Source of the DNA: Sphagnum compactum | Lineage: Eukaryota > Bryophyta > Sphagnopsida > Sphagnales | NCBI GenBank assembly: GCA_965153455.1 | Contig: OZ234493.1 | Coordinates: 29,440,213-29,504,212, forward strand | Direction: 5' to 3' | DNA length: 64,000 nt | Shown: positions 1 to 13,026 of the stretch, piece after piece | How the letters are laid out: each line of letters starts with the position of its first letter | How positions within the stretch are numbered: position 1 is the first letter of the stretch | The notes under the pieces: generated by a model | What the model was told of the DNA's origin: nothing | What the model saw: only the letters and a program-made list of their open reading frames with translations | Databases searched by the model: none | Program-made: the position numbers and the translations under genes

Positions 1-267
1 TTTTACTCTTGTAAGAATACTATGTTGGTGCATACAAGGTTAAATGACTTCCAATAATGTCAATTGATAAATGCTCATGACCGTAATGCACATCTAGATG
101 AGGCAATGCCTACTACACCTCGTTGAGATGGGCAAGGACCTCCTATCGGGCTTTCGGGCAAGATGGCATTATTTTGGCAAGATGGTATTACTTTGGTTTT
201 GGATTAGTTGAATCATAATTTTGTGTGTCTTTTTGTGTTGTTTTGTGTGGACATGTTGTGATGTTAG

Positions 268-880
268 TTTTTGGAGAAAGAGTCTTGCTATAGGATTCCC
301 AAGTTTGACATCTACTCGACTGGGAATCATGGGTGCTTGGAGGAGATGTCAATTGCCCAACTTCGTGAGGCACTTTGCCAAGCCAAGGAATGGAGTAAAC
401 AAGAAGAAGAGAGAAAGCGCCAAGATGTTCGAGCTATGCAAGAAAAGGTTAGTGATTCTAAATTTGCCTCCCCCAACCCGTCCAATCATGATGGAGATGA
501 AAGACCCCAAACCCTAAACCTTAAGAATGAGAGAAACCCAAGAAAGGGATTGGGTCTTAATGTGCATTTAGAGTTGAGGTGATTGTAGATGATTGTTCTA
601 TGACCGAACCAATGTCGAAAAACAAACAATGCATGGGCAAATATACTTTATCTTTGTATCTTCTTAAACATGGGTACGACAATGTGTTGTATCTTTGTGA
701 ATGCAGAGACAAAAGTTGTTGATTGACACATCAAGGGTAGTGACACGGATGCGCCAAATATCACGTGCCCAATATTTGAGCAAAAAGATGCACGAGAAGG
801 ATAAGGAAGTAAAATTAGACATGCAATATTTACATGAAGACATGCAACATCATAGATATGCACAACAGGCACATACCTGA
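268..880 (+). CDS. Coiled-coil protein fragment, two exons (CFAP99-like?)
   Basis: Two phase-0 exons can be read. Exon one is about 268-447, preceded by an AG and followed by GTTAGT. Exon two is 707-880, preceded by ATGCAG and ending in an in-frame TGA at 878-880. Together they give about 117 residues. They start with a segment containing HGCLEEMSIAQLREAL, then continue as a charged, Glu/Lys/Arg/Gln-rich helix of coiled-coil type. The MS-x-x-(E/Q)LRE pattern followed by an E/K/R-rich helix recalls cilia- and flagella-associated protein 99; that family assignment is from memory and weak. The 5' part of the gene would lie left of the window. The exon phases match, which supports real coding rather than chance. 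It could also be a fragment of another coiled-coil protein or a pseudogene. No regulatory signal was seen. Confidence 0.4.
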
Positions 881-2883
881 TGGTTCTTTTGTGAAAGGAG
901 CAAATCGATGTTACACGACATTTTTTTGCAACTTGCCTCAGCACATTGCAAGGTCAAAACATCAATGTATTGTTTGAGAGCCTGAGAATATTAAGGGTGA
1001 AGTTACAACCTCTCTTTCATACCATGGAAAGCAATAGGAAATGAAGTTTATAGGACTTGCCAAACATACAACAAACAGACCAACACTATTTAGAAGGTGG
1101 GTATGTATGTGTGTGCAAAATAAATGGCTTTTTTGTCTAATAAGTATGGCAAAATTAATTTCACCCATGTTTTGTAGAGTGTCAAAGCTCTGGAGTATCC
1201 ACTGTGCACTATGTGCACGCCTCTATTGATATCTACCATATCCAAAATAGTGTGTATTTGTTGGAAATAGTTGAGAATATGGAGAGCAAATGGTAAAGCT
1301 TTCAGGTTCAAATTTCATATTTTCCTTTTTTCTATTTTTATGAATGATTTGGAATTGAAGTTATTGCAAATGGATTGGAAGTCTACCTCCTATTCATGGA
1401 AATTCAAAGAAATCTTAGGATGAAATAAAGTTCAACCAAGAAATGTAATTTATAATTTATTTCATCTATGGTGTAGTTCATTCACAATTTTTATTTTTGC
1501 ACTAGAAGTTCAAATCCCATGGATGTTCACATCCATGAAATATCATGAATTTGCAATGGATGAAGTTGTGTTGATGAAATTTTATGGACAAAATTTCATG
1601 GATGAAAAACTATTTTGAAAATTTCCAAAATTTAAAAAAAAAAACCCTCCAATTTGAGGCTTTTGGAAATTATGAAAATAAAATAACCATCGGTTGGTTG
1701 GTTCAAGGCTTTTGAAAGTTTTTTAGCAAACTAGTGAATTTTAGCTATGGGTCAAAACCAATTCTTTGAAGTTTTTTTTGGGTAGAACTACACATCAAGG
1801 GTCCACACACACCCAACCATTACCTACCAGGTCTGTTTGTGATAAAGGGAAACTACCAATCAATCAAGGCTCCATATATACCTGGCCTATACCTGGCAGT
1901 TTTTTCTTCGACAAAGAGGAAACTGCCCGGTCCACGGTTGGTTCTCATCTGGTTGAGAGAAAGAGAGAGATGTGAAACATACTTCATACAAATCCTTTGA
2001 AATTGTGCCACATAAAGCATTGATTGTGAGCCGGTATTTAGTGCATAAAACACTCCTGCAACATCTTGTTACATGCTTCCCAAATCTGTAACAATTCATA
2101 ACAAAAAACACATTAGTCATGTAAGTAGGTCCATCCTAAGTAAACAAAGCACACCAAACCATCCAACTTTGTTCTTGTGAAAAACAATTTAAAATTTCAC
2201 AAGATCCAAAAAAGAAACAAGATAATCTAACAACTATTTTCACAGACTCTTTTTTTTTTGCTCTCCAAATTTTAAAAAAAAAGGTTCTTTAAAAATATAT
2301 TTTAGAGTAAACAAGAAGATTACTATAATAATGAGCATGCAGTTTTGTTAAGGACTGCAAAATATTAGTTGCTTGCTATATAACACATAGGGAATTGAAG
2401 GTAGCACTATTATTGTGTGTGACATGATTTTCTCATTATCATTATTACTAAGACAATTGTTATTTTTAGACCCATGGAGGATGATCATTTGAAGATTTTG
2501 ATCAAATCTTTTGCCCAATCCGCACCAGATTCCTCAAATTTTGCCTCTTATAACAATCAGTGCCAACACCCATTACTCCCAAAAAAGTCCTTTTTTCAAA
2601 TGCAATAAATGGATATGTGGAGAAAATTATGACAACAAATAGGGGTTGGAAAAAAATTGAAAGCATAAGAGCAACACAAAGAGTCAAACTCTTGAGAATT
2701 TGCATATACAAAAGTTGCCAATGCGTCTTCCACATTGTCCTTGCTGAAGACTTGATTGATTGCATCGATTTTGCAAAAAATAGAATGATGTGTACGTCAA
2801 CCTATTTCGTCATTTGCTTGAGATGGGGAAAAATACTTGCTCAACCCATTTGATTATGAATGTAATGTCCCCCAGACGTTTTG
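881..2883. other. Non-coding, AT-rich; no gene seen
   Basis: No ORF here shows a recognisable domain or a convincing exon pattern. The stretch contains one copy of a dispersed repeat (1369-1609) and poly-A/T tracts. Short ORFs on both strands look like chance openings. Confidence 0.5.
1369..1609 (+). repeat. Dispersed MITE-like repeat, copy 1
   Basis: This 240-bp segment is closely related to 31347-31570, in the same orientation. The shared core includes AGAAATCTTAGGATGAAATA and, further on, GGATGAAGTNGTGTTGATGAA. Near its ends lie imperfect inverted motifs of the form TCCATCCATGAAA and TTTCATGGATGAA, as in a small non-autonomous DNA transposon. No clear target duplication was found, so the MITE label is an inference. 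Confidence 0.5.
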
Positions 2884-2907
2884 GGTTTAGGGTTTAAACC
2901 CTAAACC
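2884..2907. promoter_or_regulatory. Perfect 24-bp palindrome of two telo-boxes
   Basis: The 12-bp half-site GGTTTAGGGTTT is followed directly by its exact reverse complement. Each half contains a plant telo-box (AAACCCTAA or its complement). Telo-boxes are known promoter elements of plant translation and ribosomal genes. No gene is recognised beside it, so a regulatory role is only a possibility. Confidence 0.45.
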
Positions 2908-5900
2908 TTAAAGCACCCAACAAAGCTTTTTGTTATCATCTATCTAAATGGAAAAATTGTGCACTTGTGGAGAATGTTTTTTTCTCTAAAATTAGTTGTT
3001 GGGCTATTGAACTCATTCAGAATGTTTTTTATTGCAATTAAGTCTCATGTCGTCACTTCATATAGTTGTTTCTCAAGCTCGGGTAGCCTCTGCCATCCCA
3101 TTCCTCATTTCCAAGAAAAAGTAGTAGACCCATTTGCAAGGTTTGTACCAATGTTGGGTGGGTATCAACTTTCAAACATACCAAGTGGAATTGGTATTGG
3201 ATCTTTTAAAAACCCTTGTTACCAGCCTAATCTCGATATTAAAATCTAGACAAGGCTGACTTTTAGCTAGTATGTGGCAGATATAGACCTGATATTGAGA
3301 TCCATATAACACTGGTATAAAATTGGTATTACCTCAAATCACAATTAGGCAGGTATTAGTATGAGTTTGACATTGCTTCAAGTCATACCAATCCAATCAG
3401 TTTTTTCATACCATGAACAATACCCTCCAAGGTGAAAACACACGACAGGGGGGTCAAAAATGTTGTCACATTATGCTCTTTTCCAAAGGTGTGCATGTTT
3501 GAATTTCAACCATGGTAATATTAGAGCATATTTTTAAAATTTTTTGCATAATATGGTAGATTATAACACAAAGAATTCAATCACAAAGAAATTCCTTTTT
3601 TCAACTTATACTGTGAGGTTCCAAAGTATATTTGTGACAAAAAAAATGTACGTCATTATGTATTAAAAACTGTAAATATATTCAAAAAATGATTCAAATG
3701 ATTTATAATTTTTATGACATTTGTAGTTTTTATTAAACATTGTAATTCTATATGATTGGAATAAGTTTATGAGCTATGTGAAGAGTTTGACAATTATCAT
3801 ATCATAAATGGGTGTTTTTTGGGGGTTATGACTATAAGTATGTGGTAAATTAACATTTTGACAAACTCTCACTTTCAAATGGAAGATGATAAATGAAACC
3901 CAAAATTAAATGCAATACGTTTTGTAAAATATACTTTACATAAATGTCGTGAAAGTGCCCAAAGTGGCCCCCCCATAGTGTGTTTTCACCCTCTAGTCTA
4001 TATACCAAGCAAGAAACCCTGGTAACTACCCAACACTAATTTATACCAAAATGGACTATCATGTACATGTGCAAGAAATTTGTAATTTGATTACACTCGA
4101 GCAAGCATCGGAAATGAATATAAACCTGAAGAGGAACAAAATGTGTTGCAAGCCCACAAGCAAACATTTCTACTCCATCTAAGCAGCTCCCAATTAGTGC
4201 AAGGTACTCCCCTGCAAATTTCCAAACTCCATCAAAAGGGCAAGCATAATAGACTGAGATTTCAGTGGGGTTATAATCAAGCAAGCAAACAACATTCAAA
4301 TATATCCAAAAATCCAATCAATACAAATGGCAGTACTAGAAAGAAAAAAAAAGTAAAAATAAACATGCCCACAAACAAATAAACGATTCTATTGTTGAAT
4401 TTAGCTGCAATTGCCGGAAGAAAAAGGAAGCGAAAATAAAGATGACACAATTTAATGCATTTGATCATTTAATGAACAATGTTAGAAGAAGAAAGGAAGC
4501 AGATAAGAGATGCTCATGAAAATTGCATTCATTGGGTTTTGATGGGAAGGGAAGGACAATTATCAAGATGACCAAGGAGGCGTGACAACCAAAAAAAAAG
4601 GAACCATAATTGGTGTGAAGACCTAGGGCTGCTTCTAGCAATTAGTAGTTTCATTGTCAAAAATCCCTGACTAAAAAATAGTACATTGAGTACTAAGAGC
4701 CTAGAAGATCACTAGAAACTTGAAGAGATAACAAAACTTCAAAAGCAAAATAGGAATCATAGATGAATGCAACCTTTTCTAGTGAATTTCAAAATTATGA
4801 ATTTCAAGCACCATACTAGCACAAGAAGGAATCATGTGTGAGTCAAAATTATATGAGCCATCAAATAAAAAACAAGGAGCTATAGGGCTACAGGGGTTAA
4901 GTTCTCCAGTTCAGGATCGGCCTTTCTTTTCTGCTGGCGAACTGGTGCAAAATTGCACTCAAAAATAGTTTTTAAGAGATGATTCGTTTGTAGATTTCAT
5001 ACAGGACTCCAAAATGGCTCATTTCCAAGTCCTGGTAAACCACTTAGAATCATCTCTAACACTTCACCACCTTCCTGAATGTGAACGGCACATAACAGGG
5101 ACCTGCATTCTTTCTGGTACAGTTCATCAGATCAGATGCATCTGATGTAATACACTCATGTTTGCCAGCGAGTGATTGTCTGAAACTAAAATATTAGTTA
5201 ACATTTGTCAGAGAAAGGAGGTCAGTTGCAAAGGCTACAGAGCAAGCATTGCCCATCCCTGGGACCTGACACTTGACCACCAATTTTCATTAAAGTCCAT
5301 TGTACAGAACTGGGGCCTCCATTTGCCACATCCTCGCTGGTACATAGTGAGAATTTTCCCTGTTGAGGGCTTACTTTAGGGGTTCTAGCAAGTACCCTGA
5401 AAATGAACACCAGAGCTTTTGAAGTTCTGTCTACACAGTACTCACTCATGGAGTGTACATTGGTGTACAGAGATTTCTGTGTACATCAAAGATTTATGAA
5501 TTTGGTCTTAATTTTATTGTATGGGTTCATTTTTTTCCTTTTGTAATTGGATGTGGAACACATCTTCATAACCGGGCAGGAAGTAGAATTTTTTTCTTGC
5601 AATTACCCCATTAAATTGATGCTTCGTGAATATATTAAGATAATGGTTTGCATTTAGTGTGTGAAAGGGGCATCTCAAATCATATTGTTTTCTATACTCA
5701 AAGGCTATAGGCTTTGTAATGGGTCTGAAATAGTGTGCACCTTAATGTTGGGGTCCATTGCAGAAAGGGCTTGTGAAGATGTGTCTCAAATTAGTGTAGC
5801 CCGTAATATAGGGATGTATTGTAGAAAATGGAAGACCAATATCCTGCCAACATTAGTTGGAATCACGGCTTGTGGGACATCTATTCTTAGTTCTATTACA

Positions 5901-6307
5901 TTAGGTGTGAAGGGCATCTCAAATTCCTTTTAAAAAAATCTGAAACTTTGAAGTTTGAACAGCCTGGTTTCTTGGGTGTGTTGTGCATCAGCTCATTAGC
6001 AGACCAAAATTTCTTTCTCTAACAGCATTGGTAATTTTTACCTACACTTAGTGCTACGACCTCTTTGAATGGCTTGAGTATTGACCAACTCCTATACAAC
6101 TTCAAACCTTAAGTTGGCCATTTGTTCAGTGAGATGTACGTCTACCATAAAAATCTTTTCAAACTAGGAAATATCTTATGATGTGTTTTAACATTCTAAG
6201 TGCATGTTCTAATTCATTAGCTTGCATTTTCACCTTTCAAGCCTACCCTCCCTACATATCTAACCCTTACACTAAATTAAGGTCTCTAATTGCACATTTC
6301 CCATGCG

Positions 6308-6380
6308 TCTAAGAACAGCTCCATGGTGGGGGCCATTTGGGTGTTTAGCAAGGTTTATACATCCAACACTGTTTATTAAT
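6308..6380 (+). repeat. Dispersed repeat, copy 1 of 2
   Basis: This copy is similar to 8053-8127: both contain CTAAGAACA, then CCATTTGGG, then a GTTTAT...CATC(C/T)AACA(C/T)TGT block in the same order. Divergence is substantial, so the element is old. No termini or target duplications were identified. Confidence 0.4.
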
Positions 6381-8052
6381 TGTTTCCCAAATTCCATTCC
6401 CAAGTTGTAAACACAAAAGTTTAACATCATAAGGTGAAACACTATATAAATGCCCCAACCAACCATTATAGCTAGCAAATCAAAAGCATGGGAAGCACCA
6501 AACAGGTGCAACAATACAATAAACTAAACGACGCATTAAGCTTGATGCAATTAGAGGATAGTGTATTAGTGCTTACCAGGAAAATCATTTTCAATTGTTT
6601 TTTTATTGTACCCAAACTATGATTAATGTTTTAATTATTTTTCGTATGTGCAATATTTTCAAAGGAAAAAAGTGAAAATAAAAATGGGTGGTTTCATGAA
6701 GTGCTTGGGCCCAAAACTTGATCACCTAGGAGGAAGGGACTGGAAATATTCAAACAAGTTGCCCTAGCAAGAAAGACACTTGGAAATCCCAACCAAGTTG
6801 CCCCAAGGATAAGCAGTGGATGTTGAGCTGCTACACCAGACCCCATGTTATCAGCTACAGGTATTCATACATTGCCACTTTTGCAGAATTTTAATTTTCG
6901 AATCTCTTGTGTATGATCCCGGTTTTGGTGGGTGGTCTCTGTTTGTGTGGGTCAATTTTTTTCATTGGTGAAATTTCATCACATTTTGACCTGGAGAATA
7001 CGATTTTGATGTGGTGTCGTGTTTTTTCGTGGAGAATATGTCATAAATCCATCAAGTTTGAAGAATTTTTTTCCAATACACCTAAATTTTATGAAGTAGC
7101 CGAGAATATAGAACCCAGCCAGATCCTTTTGCTGCGAATTATATTCTTAATATCTTGACTCCTTCTAGCAAAAGTACGAATCCAACTGCGTCACTTTTCG
7201 CCACTTGCAGCTTCACGTGCCCGCTCCAGAACGGGGGGCCCTCATTTTCTTTAGACCATCGCATCTTTTTGCTTCAACCACACAATTCACCACATAAACT
7301 ACAACTGGAATAAACAAGTTCTGTCCATTCCCTCTGAGAACACACTTACCTCGTAGTTGATCGCCCATTTGATTCATCTGCACCTGGTACGGAACTAGTG
7401 GGAGTTGCATCTTTATTCTATGTAGCCACTCCGCTACAGTTCACCGATAGGGAAGTGATGTAGTATTCTTTGCCTGGGATTCACTCTACACGTCTACAAT
7501 ATAATTGTTGACTCTTTGTATAAAGAAAGAATCTGGTTTCGCACAAATCTCCAAGTGGGCTCTCATTTCTTTGCCACCAAACCGTGTGCACCACCGGACA
7601 CCAGGGAACACTTAGATGGCACGTCGCTCATTTGATACTGTGCATGGTACAGAGTTGTAGGACCCAAAACTCTATGCTCCAGCTATTCAACCAAGTCTCC
7701 ATTCAGCATCTGTGGGAATACAGAGGTTTGAAAAACCTGGTTTTGCGTGTCCGTGTTGAATTTTTTTACCTACAGAGCTGATGGGTTCTTATTTTTGGAA
7801 TTCGTTCTGATCCATGTTTACATGTATTAGAATTAAAGAGGAAATCAATTTAGATTTTATTGAAATTTCTTTGTTTTTTATTTGGGTACATGATTTGCCA
7901 TGAATTGTGGTGAATTTTTCAAGTTTTTATATAGTTTTGAAACACAATTTGAGGGGGGGGGGGTAAGAAACCAAGTTTTGCTACTTTTGTCAAACAGACA
8001 TGGAAAAGAAAACATTAGTTTGAGTTTTTTGAAATGTAGGTCTTGGAAACAT

Positions 8053-8127
8053 ACTCTAAGAACAACTTGGCAATGGATGCCATTTGGGCCTTTAACAATG
8101 TTTATCACATCTAACATTGTGTATTGG
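8053..8127 (+). repeat. Dispersed repeat, copy 2 of 2
   Basis: This is the partner of 6308-6380, in the same orientation and with the same order of shared blocks. It is flanked downstream by a very AT-rich tract. Confidence 0.4.
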
Positions 8128-11100
8128 TAACAATAAATGTAACATGTTGGTAATTTTTGGTTTGTATTGAAATCAAATTTACAAATAAATCATTATCAAA
8201 TTTCGTTATAATTAGAATCAGAAATTTTATTTATCAATATTTTTAAATAAGTAATATTTCGGTTATTTAATTTAATACTTACTTAAATAAATAAAAATAA
8301 AAATAATATAACTTTACATTAATCATTTTTATTAATTAAATCACCTATGAAAACATAAAAACATTAAATTTCAATGTTTTGTAATATTTTAGTGTCCACA
8401 CTTTTTAATCAAAATTTAAAAATACTCACATCAACATTGAAAATGATATATCCATCATAACATTTTATGAAAGTTGACAGTTTACATTATTTTTATCAAT
8501 GTCATGTTTATGAAATTAACTAGATTTAATAAACTCATTCTAATCATCAAATTCATTAATATTTAGTGGGAAATGGCATTTGATAATCTTTTAATATCAC
8601 CTTCACACGAGACTTGGTTTTCAAAATCTAAATATTGAAGCTTTCGAATCATTGCTTTTGATTTTGGATTTGTGGTAAAAAAAATTTGATCCTCATTTGT
8701 TCATTATTGATGTTCATTGCTTGCATCTTCACAAAGCAAATATGGATGATTTTGCAAAAATCTCTTTTCTATACCTAAATCTTAGAATATATAGATTCTA
8801 GAATTTAAGCTTTTAAGTGTTTAGGGGTGCATTCTCTTTCTTAGGAACCAAATTTTAGTAATGGTTATTTAAGATTATAGGTTTTATGGCTTCAAAATTA
8901 TCTCATTGATATAATTTTGTAAAAATTTTACATAGGTTCTTTCATTATGTATTATGTTGTTAAAATCCAAAATAAAAGATGATGAAAACAAAAATATGGG
9001 ATGCAAAAGCATGCCATTTGCTGTATGAAACCAACACTTTTGTTGTTTAAAGAACTTTTAAAAGGCCTTGAATTTATTTGAAAACGACACTTATGAGAAT
9101 TTCTTTTTATACACCTTTACATAAAAGAATAATACAACATCCTTTTGGGTCATAAAATTTTTTAAAATATTTTTGGTGACTTGTAAATCATGCTTTTAAA
9201 ACTATTATCCCCATATGACCAATAATGTTATGCCACATCAACTTGACAAGCTAATCCATTCTTTATGATGATTTTATCTTTTGGGTGTTTTTGGCTCCTC
9301 ATAACATGAATGCACCTTGAGTCCTTACTTTTTAATTGTCATTTGTTATAATATCATGTATCCTCTCAATTGTTGAATCTTTGTGTTCATTCCTTAGATT
9401 TTATTCTAACAAATATGGAGTCTTGACTTTGGGTATTTTTATTTTTTGAAGGCTTGACCTTTCTATACCTACTTCCTTACAATTTCAAAAATTAGAATGC
9501 AAGTTCTTTTAAGTATTGACATCAGTTTTTTTTTGGTTTATTTGATAATCATTTGTTATTATTTGAAAGACTTGCTTCTATCATTTAAAGGCTCAACTTC
9601 CATAATATGACTTGATGACTTATCCATATTTTATTGAAATATACATCCATTATGGCCCCCTTGCAAATTCCCAATAATTTCAAGTTTAAAGCCAATTTAC
9701 ATTCTTTCTTCATTGCTTCAAGATGAAGCTAATCCATCTTCTTCATCACAATGCACTTTTATTTCTCCTATTGGGATTTCACCAACAATAATGTTTGATG
9801 AAGCTTGTGAACACATGTCTAGAGGTTAAATCCACATAGAAAATGAAATTACAAGAAAGGTTTTAAAAAATTTAGGATGTTTGAACATCTCACTCACCAT
9901 GGGTTAAATTTGATAAGAAAAGTGCAATGCATCAAATGAAATGTAAACTTTGCATGTCTATTGAAGGAAAAAAGAAGCTTTGGCTCAAAGTTAAACAACT
10001 TGTTGAAATTGTTGGATGTCAAAAATGTTTAGTGTCCATGCATGATGTCCATGCCATTTCATATTATTTCAACAAGGACTCGGTGCATTTTAAGAACTAA
10101 CATGTTTACACTACTTGTTTTGCCCTAGGTTCTATCTTCGAGCAATTTTATATTGATGTCCCTTTTGATAAAAAAACAACAATACGTGTAGTTTATTATA
10201 AATTTTCCCATTTTCACCCATAAATAACCTATGATTAATTATGAAGCTTTTCAAGCCTTGTTCCAAATGCTTAAAGTAAAAAATGTGTTTAGAAAACATT
10301 GGTTGAATGGTTCACACTTGTCTTTACCACATTTGATAATAATTTTGCTATGATGGTTAGATTTTTACTTAACTTTATGGTTAAACAAAGTTAAATTAAA
10401 AAAGATTTAAAAAAAGTCTTTATGTCATTCAAAAGTCCCTAATTTAGTCATTTTCGGTTAGATTTTTTCTTTTTTTGGGCAATATGTGTTAAAAAGTTGT
10501 CTAAATGGGTGAATCTTTCAAGTGATCAAATTTGTCCAATTTCTATTACGTAGTTTACATTTAATCAACTTTAACATTAAAAAATAGACTAATATGGAAT
10601 GTTTTATCTACCAAAGGTGATTCACTTTAACTTGCAATTATTTGTAGTTCTATGTTTGATTCTTTCCATCCATATGCAAGAATGAAATGTGATTTTTTGA
10701 TGAATGCAAGAATTTGAATCATTGTATCTAAATGACTTGTTACTTTTTAATTGATACCTTCCATTCATGCATTCAAATTAAAATTTGTGTTTTTTACTTG
10801 AAAGTAAGAATTTGAATTAGTGTATCTAAGTGAGGTAATGTTACAATTAATTCCTTCCATCCATATACAACTTGGAAGTTTGAAATGTGTTTTGTCATTG
10901 TAACAAAAAATTGGATGTCTTGTATCTAAATGAAGTAATATATTCAAAGTCTCAACTTGTAAGTTGTGACTCTAAGTACTGAGACTAATTAAAGTTGAAG
11001 CTTGCACATTTGCTTCTATTAACAACTAATCGATGTTCTAGGTAGTCAAATCTACTTTCTTTGCAAGCACCTTGTAGCCAAATGCACTCCCCTACCAACA

Positions 11101-12936
11101 CATATGTCGTCAATAATTTTGATCATGCTTATTATGGTTGTAGCCAATTTATAAACATTTGCAAATGACAACTTGCCAACATAACCACTACAAGTTGATA
11201 GTTGCAACTTTTGATGCAAAGTTACATTTAATTTTAATGCAAGTTGGTAGTTGGATATCTTGGCAACTTCAATTTCTAAATTTCAATTTTCCCATGTTAG
11301 CTAGCATCTATGTAAATGAGTGTATTAGATATAAAGTTTTAAGAGGTCATGGATATTTCAGTAAACATACATAAGGTTAAAGTTGCAATGTAATTTTGCA
11401 TCAAAATCAGCTAAAACAAAAAGGGGAAAAGAGAGAAAAAACCAACACCAAAATTCTGATGTAGAATGATGGTTTTGGGCACCCAAATCTTCAAGAAAAA
11501 TCCCAAAATAGTATTGAAACCACAATATTGGAACATTGAAATTTTGAGAAGAAAAAGTTTGGCATTGAAATATTATCAAGAAGAAAGATGGAGTAATTTT
11601 TTTTTCAAATAGAAGTTTAAAAAAATGAAAATATGAGAACAAAAAGAAATTAAGTAACAAATTGTAAAACCCAAAAAAACTTGGGGAGCAAAACAAACAA
11701 CTTGTCGCATAATGATTTTGCCCATTTACCCAAGGGAGAGGTCCAAACTAGAACTTCCATTTGAATGGATTTAAAACTTCTTATATGCATGCACGCATGC
11801 ACTTCTATGGGACACCTATAAAACCCATGCTATCATATGCATAGTTGTCACCCACACATTGGTTCAAGATTGAGCCAAAATCTTATCCCCAATCTGGCAC
11901 TGATGTGTAGTCTCTTCCTCATGGGCAAACCCAATAAATGGAAAGACCAACCTCCTGCATGAACCAATATACAAGTACCTAATACCCAATGCACCACTCT
12001 TGATTCCAAACCCACCCTCTTCCATGTTCATGCTATCTTAGTACTTGCCCCATGCCATGGCATATCCTCTTTTCATTATACCTTTCCCCAATGTATGTGG
12101 CTTGCACAAACTGATTCCTTTTATGATAGTAAAAATCAAGTTGTTTTCATTTGAAGCCAAGAGAGTGATTGAATTCCATGAATATACCACATAGATGTTA
12201 CATCTTTTTGCACCTCATACAGATGCCACAATTATGCTATGTTTATGGATCCACAAGCATTGCAAGAATTTCTAACATGATGTACACCCCCATGTCAGGA
12301 GTGCTTTCTTACTACTGGGTGGCAAATGTGGAAGGCCACAATGTGCTTGATTGCAGTACTTTTTGAGTGGATTTTGGTATGAATGCTGCAAAAGAGCAAA
12401 TGAAGTGGATTTGTCTTGTGGTGTGTTTGAAAGTAAAGGACAACTTGAGGCTAGTTGTGTGATATGGTAGAGGAGGGAGGGAGAAAGGGGTCAGAGCGTC
12501 ATCAACTCCATACATATGTATCTAGATAGCATGAGATTGGGCCAGACACCTTAAATGACCATGCCAATGCTTTCAAGAGGGTATAATCAACTCTTACAAA
12601 TGAGCATTTGTGTTGCTTGCATTTTTTAGACCTAAACCCTAAACCTGCGTTGTTGTTGGCCCAAGTGTGAACATGTTACTCAACTAAAATTTCCTTCCAA
12701 AACTATTTTTTGAATTTGATTGAATTTTCCAATGACAAAAAACTATTCAAAAATTCAATATCTCCCACACCTTAGGTCTAAAAATTTCCTAATTGCCTTC
12801 ATTAAATCCTACTCATCAAGAGGTTTCAAAGATAGATGGCATTCCCAAGGGTTCAATTTGTGTTTTAGCCATGCTATTCACTAATCTCCGAGCATAATGT
12901 TCCCTAATTCTGCATACATGGACCATCACCAGTGTT

Positions 12937-13012
12937 GTTAGGTACCGTTTAAACGTTTAAATGAAAAAACGTTTTTTTGTTGTTTAAACGGTGTTTAAAC
13001 GTTCTCCTTCGG
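12937..13012. repeat. Cluster of AAACG(T)/GTTTAAAC motifs at hAT-like left border
   Basis: GTTTAAACG and ACGTTTAAA motifs occur repeatedly in direct and inverted arrangement within about 70 bp, just where base composition switches from AT-rich to the GC-richer transposase remnant. This could be the subterminal region of the hAT-like element. No matching right end was found. Confidence 0.35.
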
Positions 13013-13026
13013 TACCAAAAAAACGA

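Larger units (their letters stand above)
2908..12936. other. Ten kb of AT-rich DNA without a supported gene
   Basis: ORFs are short and none shows a domain. What can be seen is a pair of related dispersed segments (6308-6380 and 8053-8127), an 11-G run at 7953-7963, and long AT-rich stretches, especially 8.1-10.9 kb. A run of similar short phrases at 10.6-10.95 kb (variants of 'ATTGTATCTAAATGA' plus 'TTCCATCCATATNCAA') suggests a decayed local duplication. Old transposon debris is the likeliest content. Confidence 0.45.

Noticed and set aside
2560-2853. 97-codon plus-strand ORF
   Set aside because: No domain, alternative start, AT-rich surroundings with equal antisense ORF; taken as chance.
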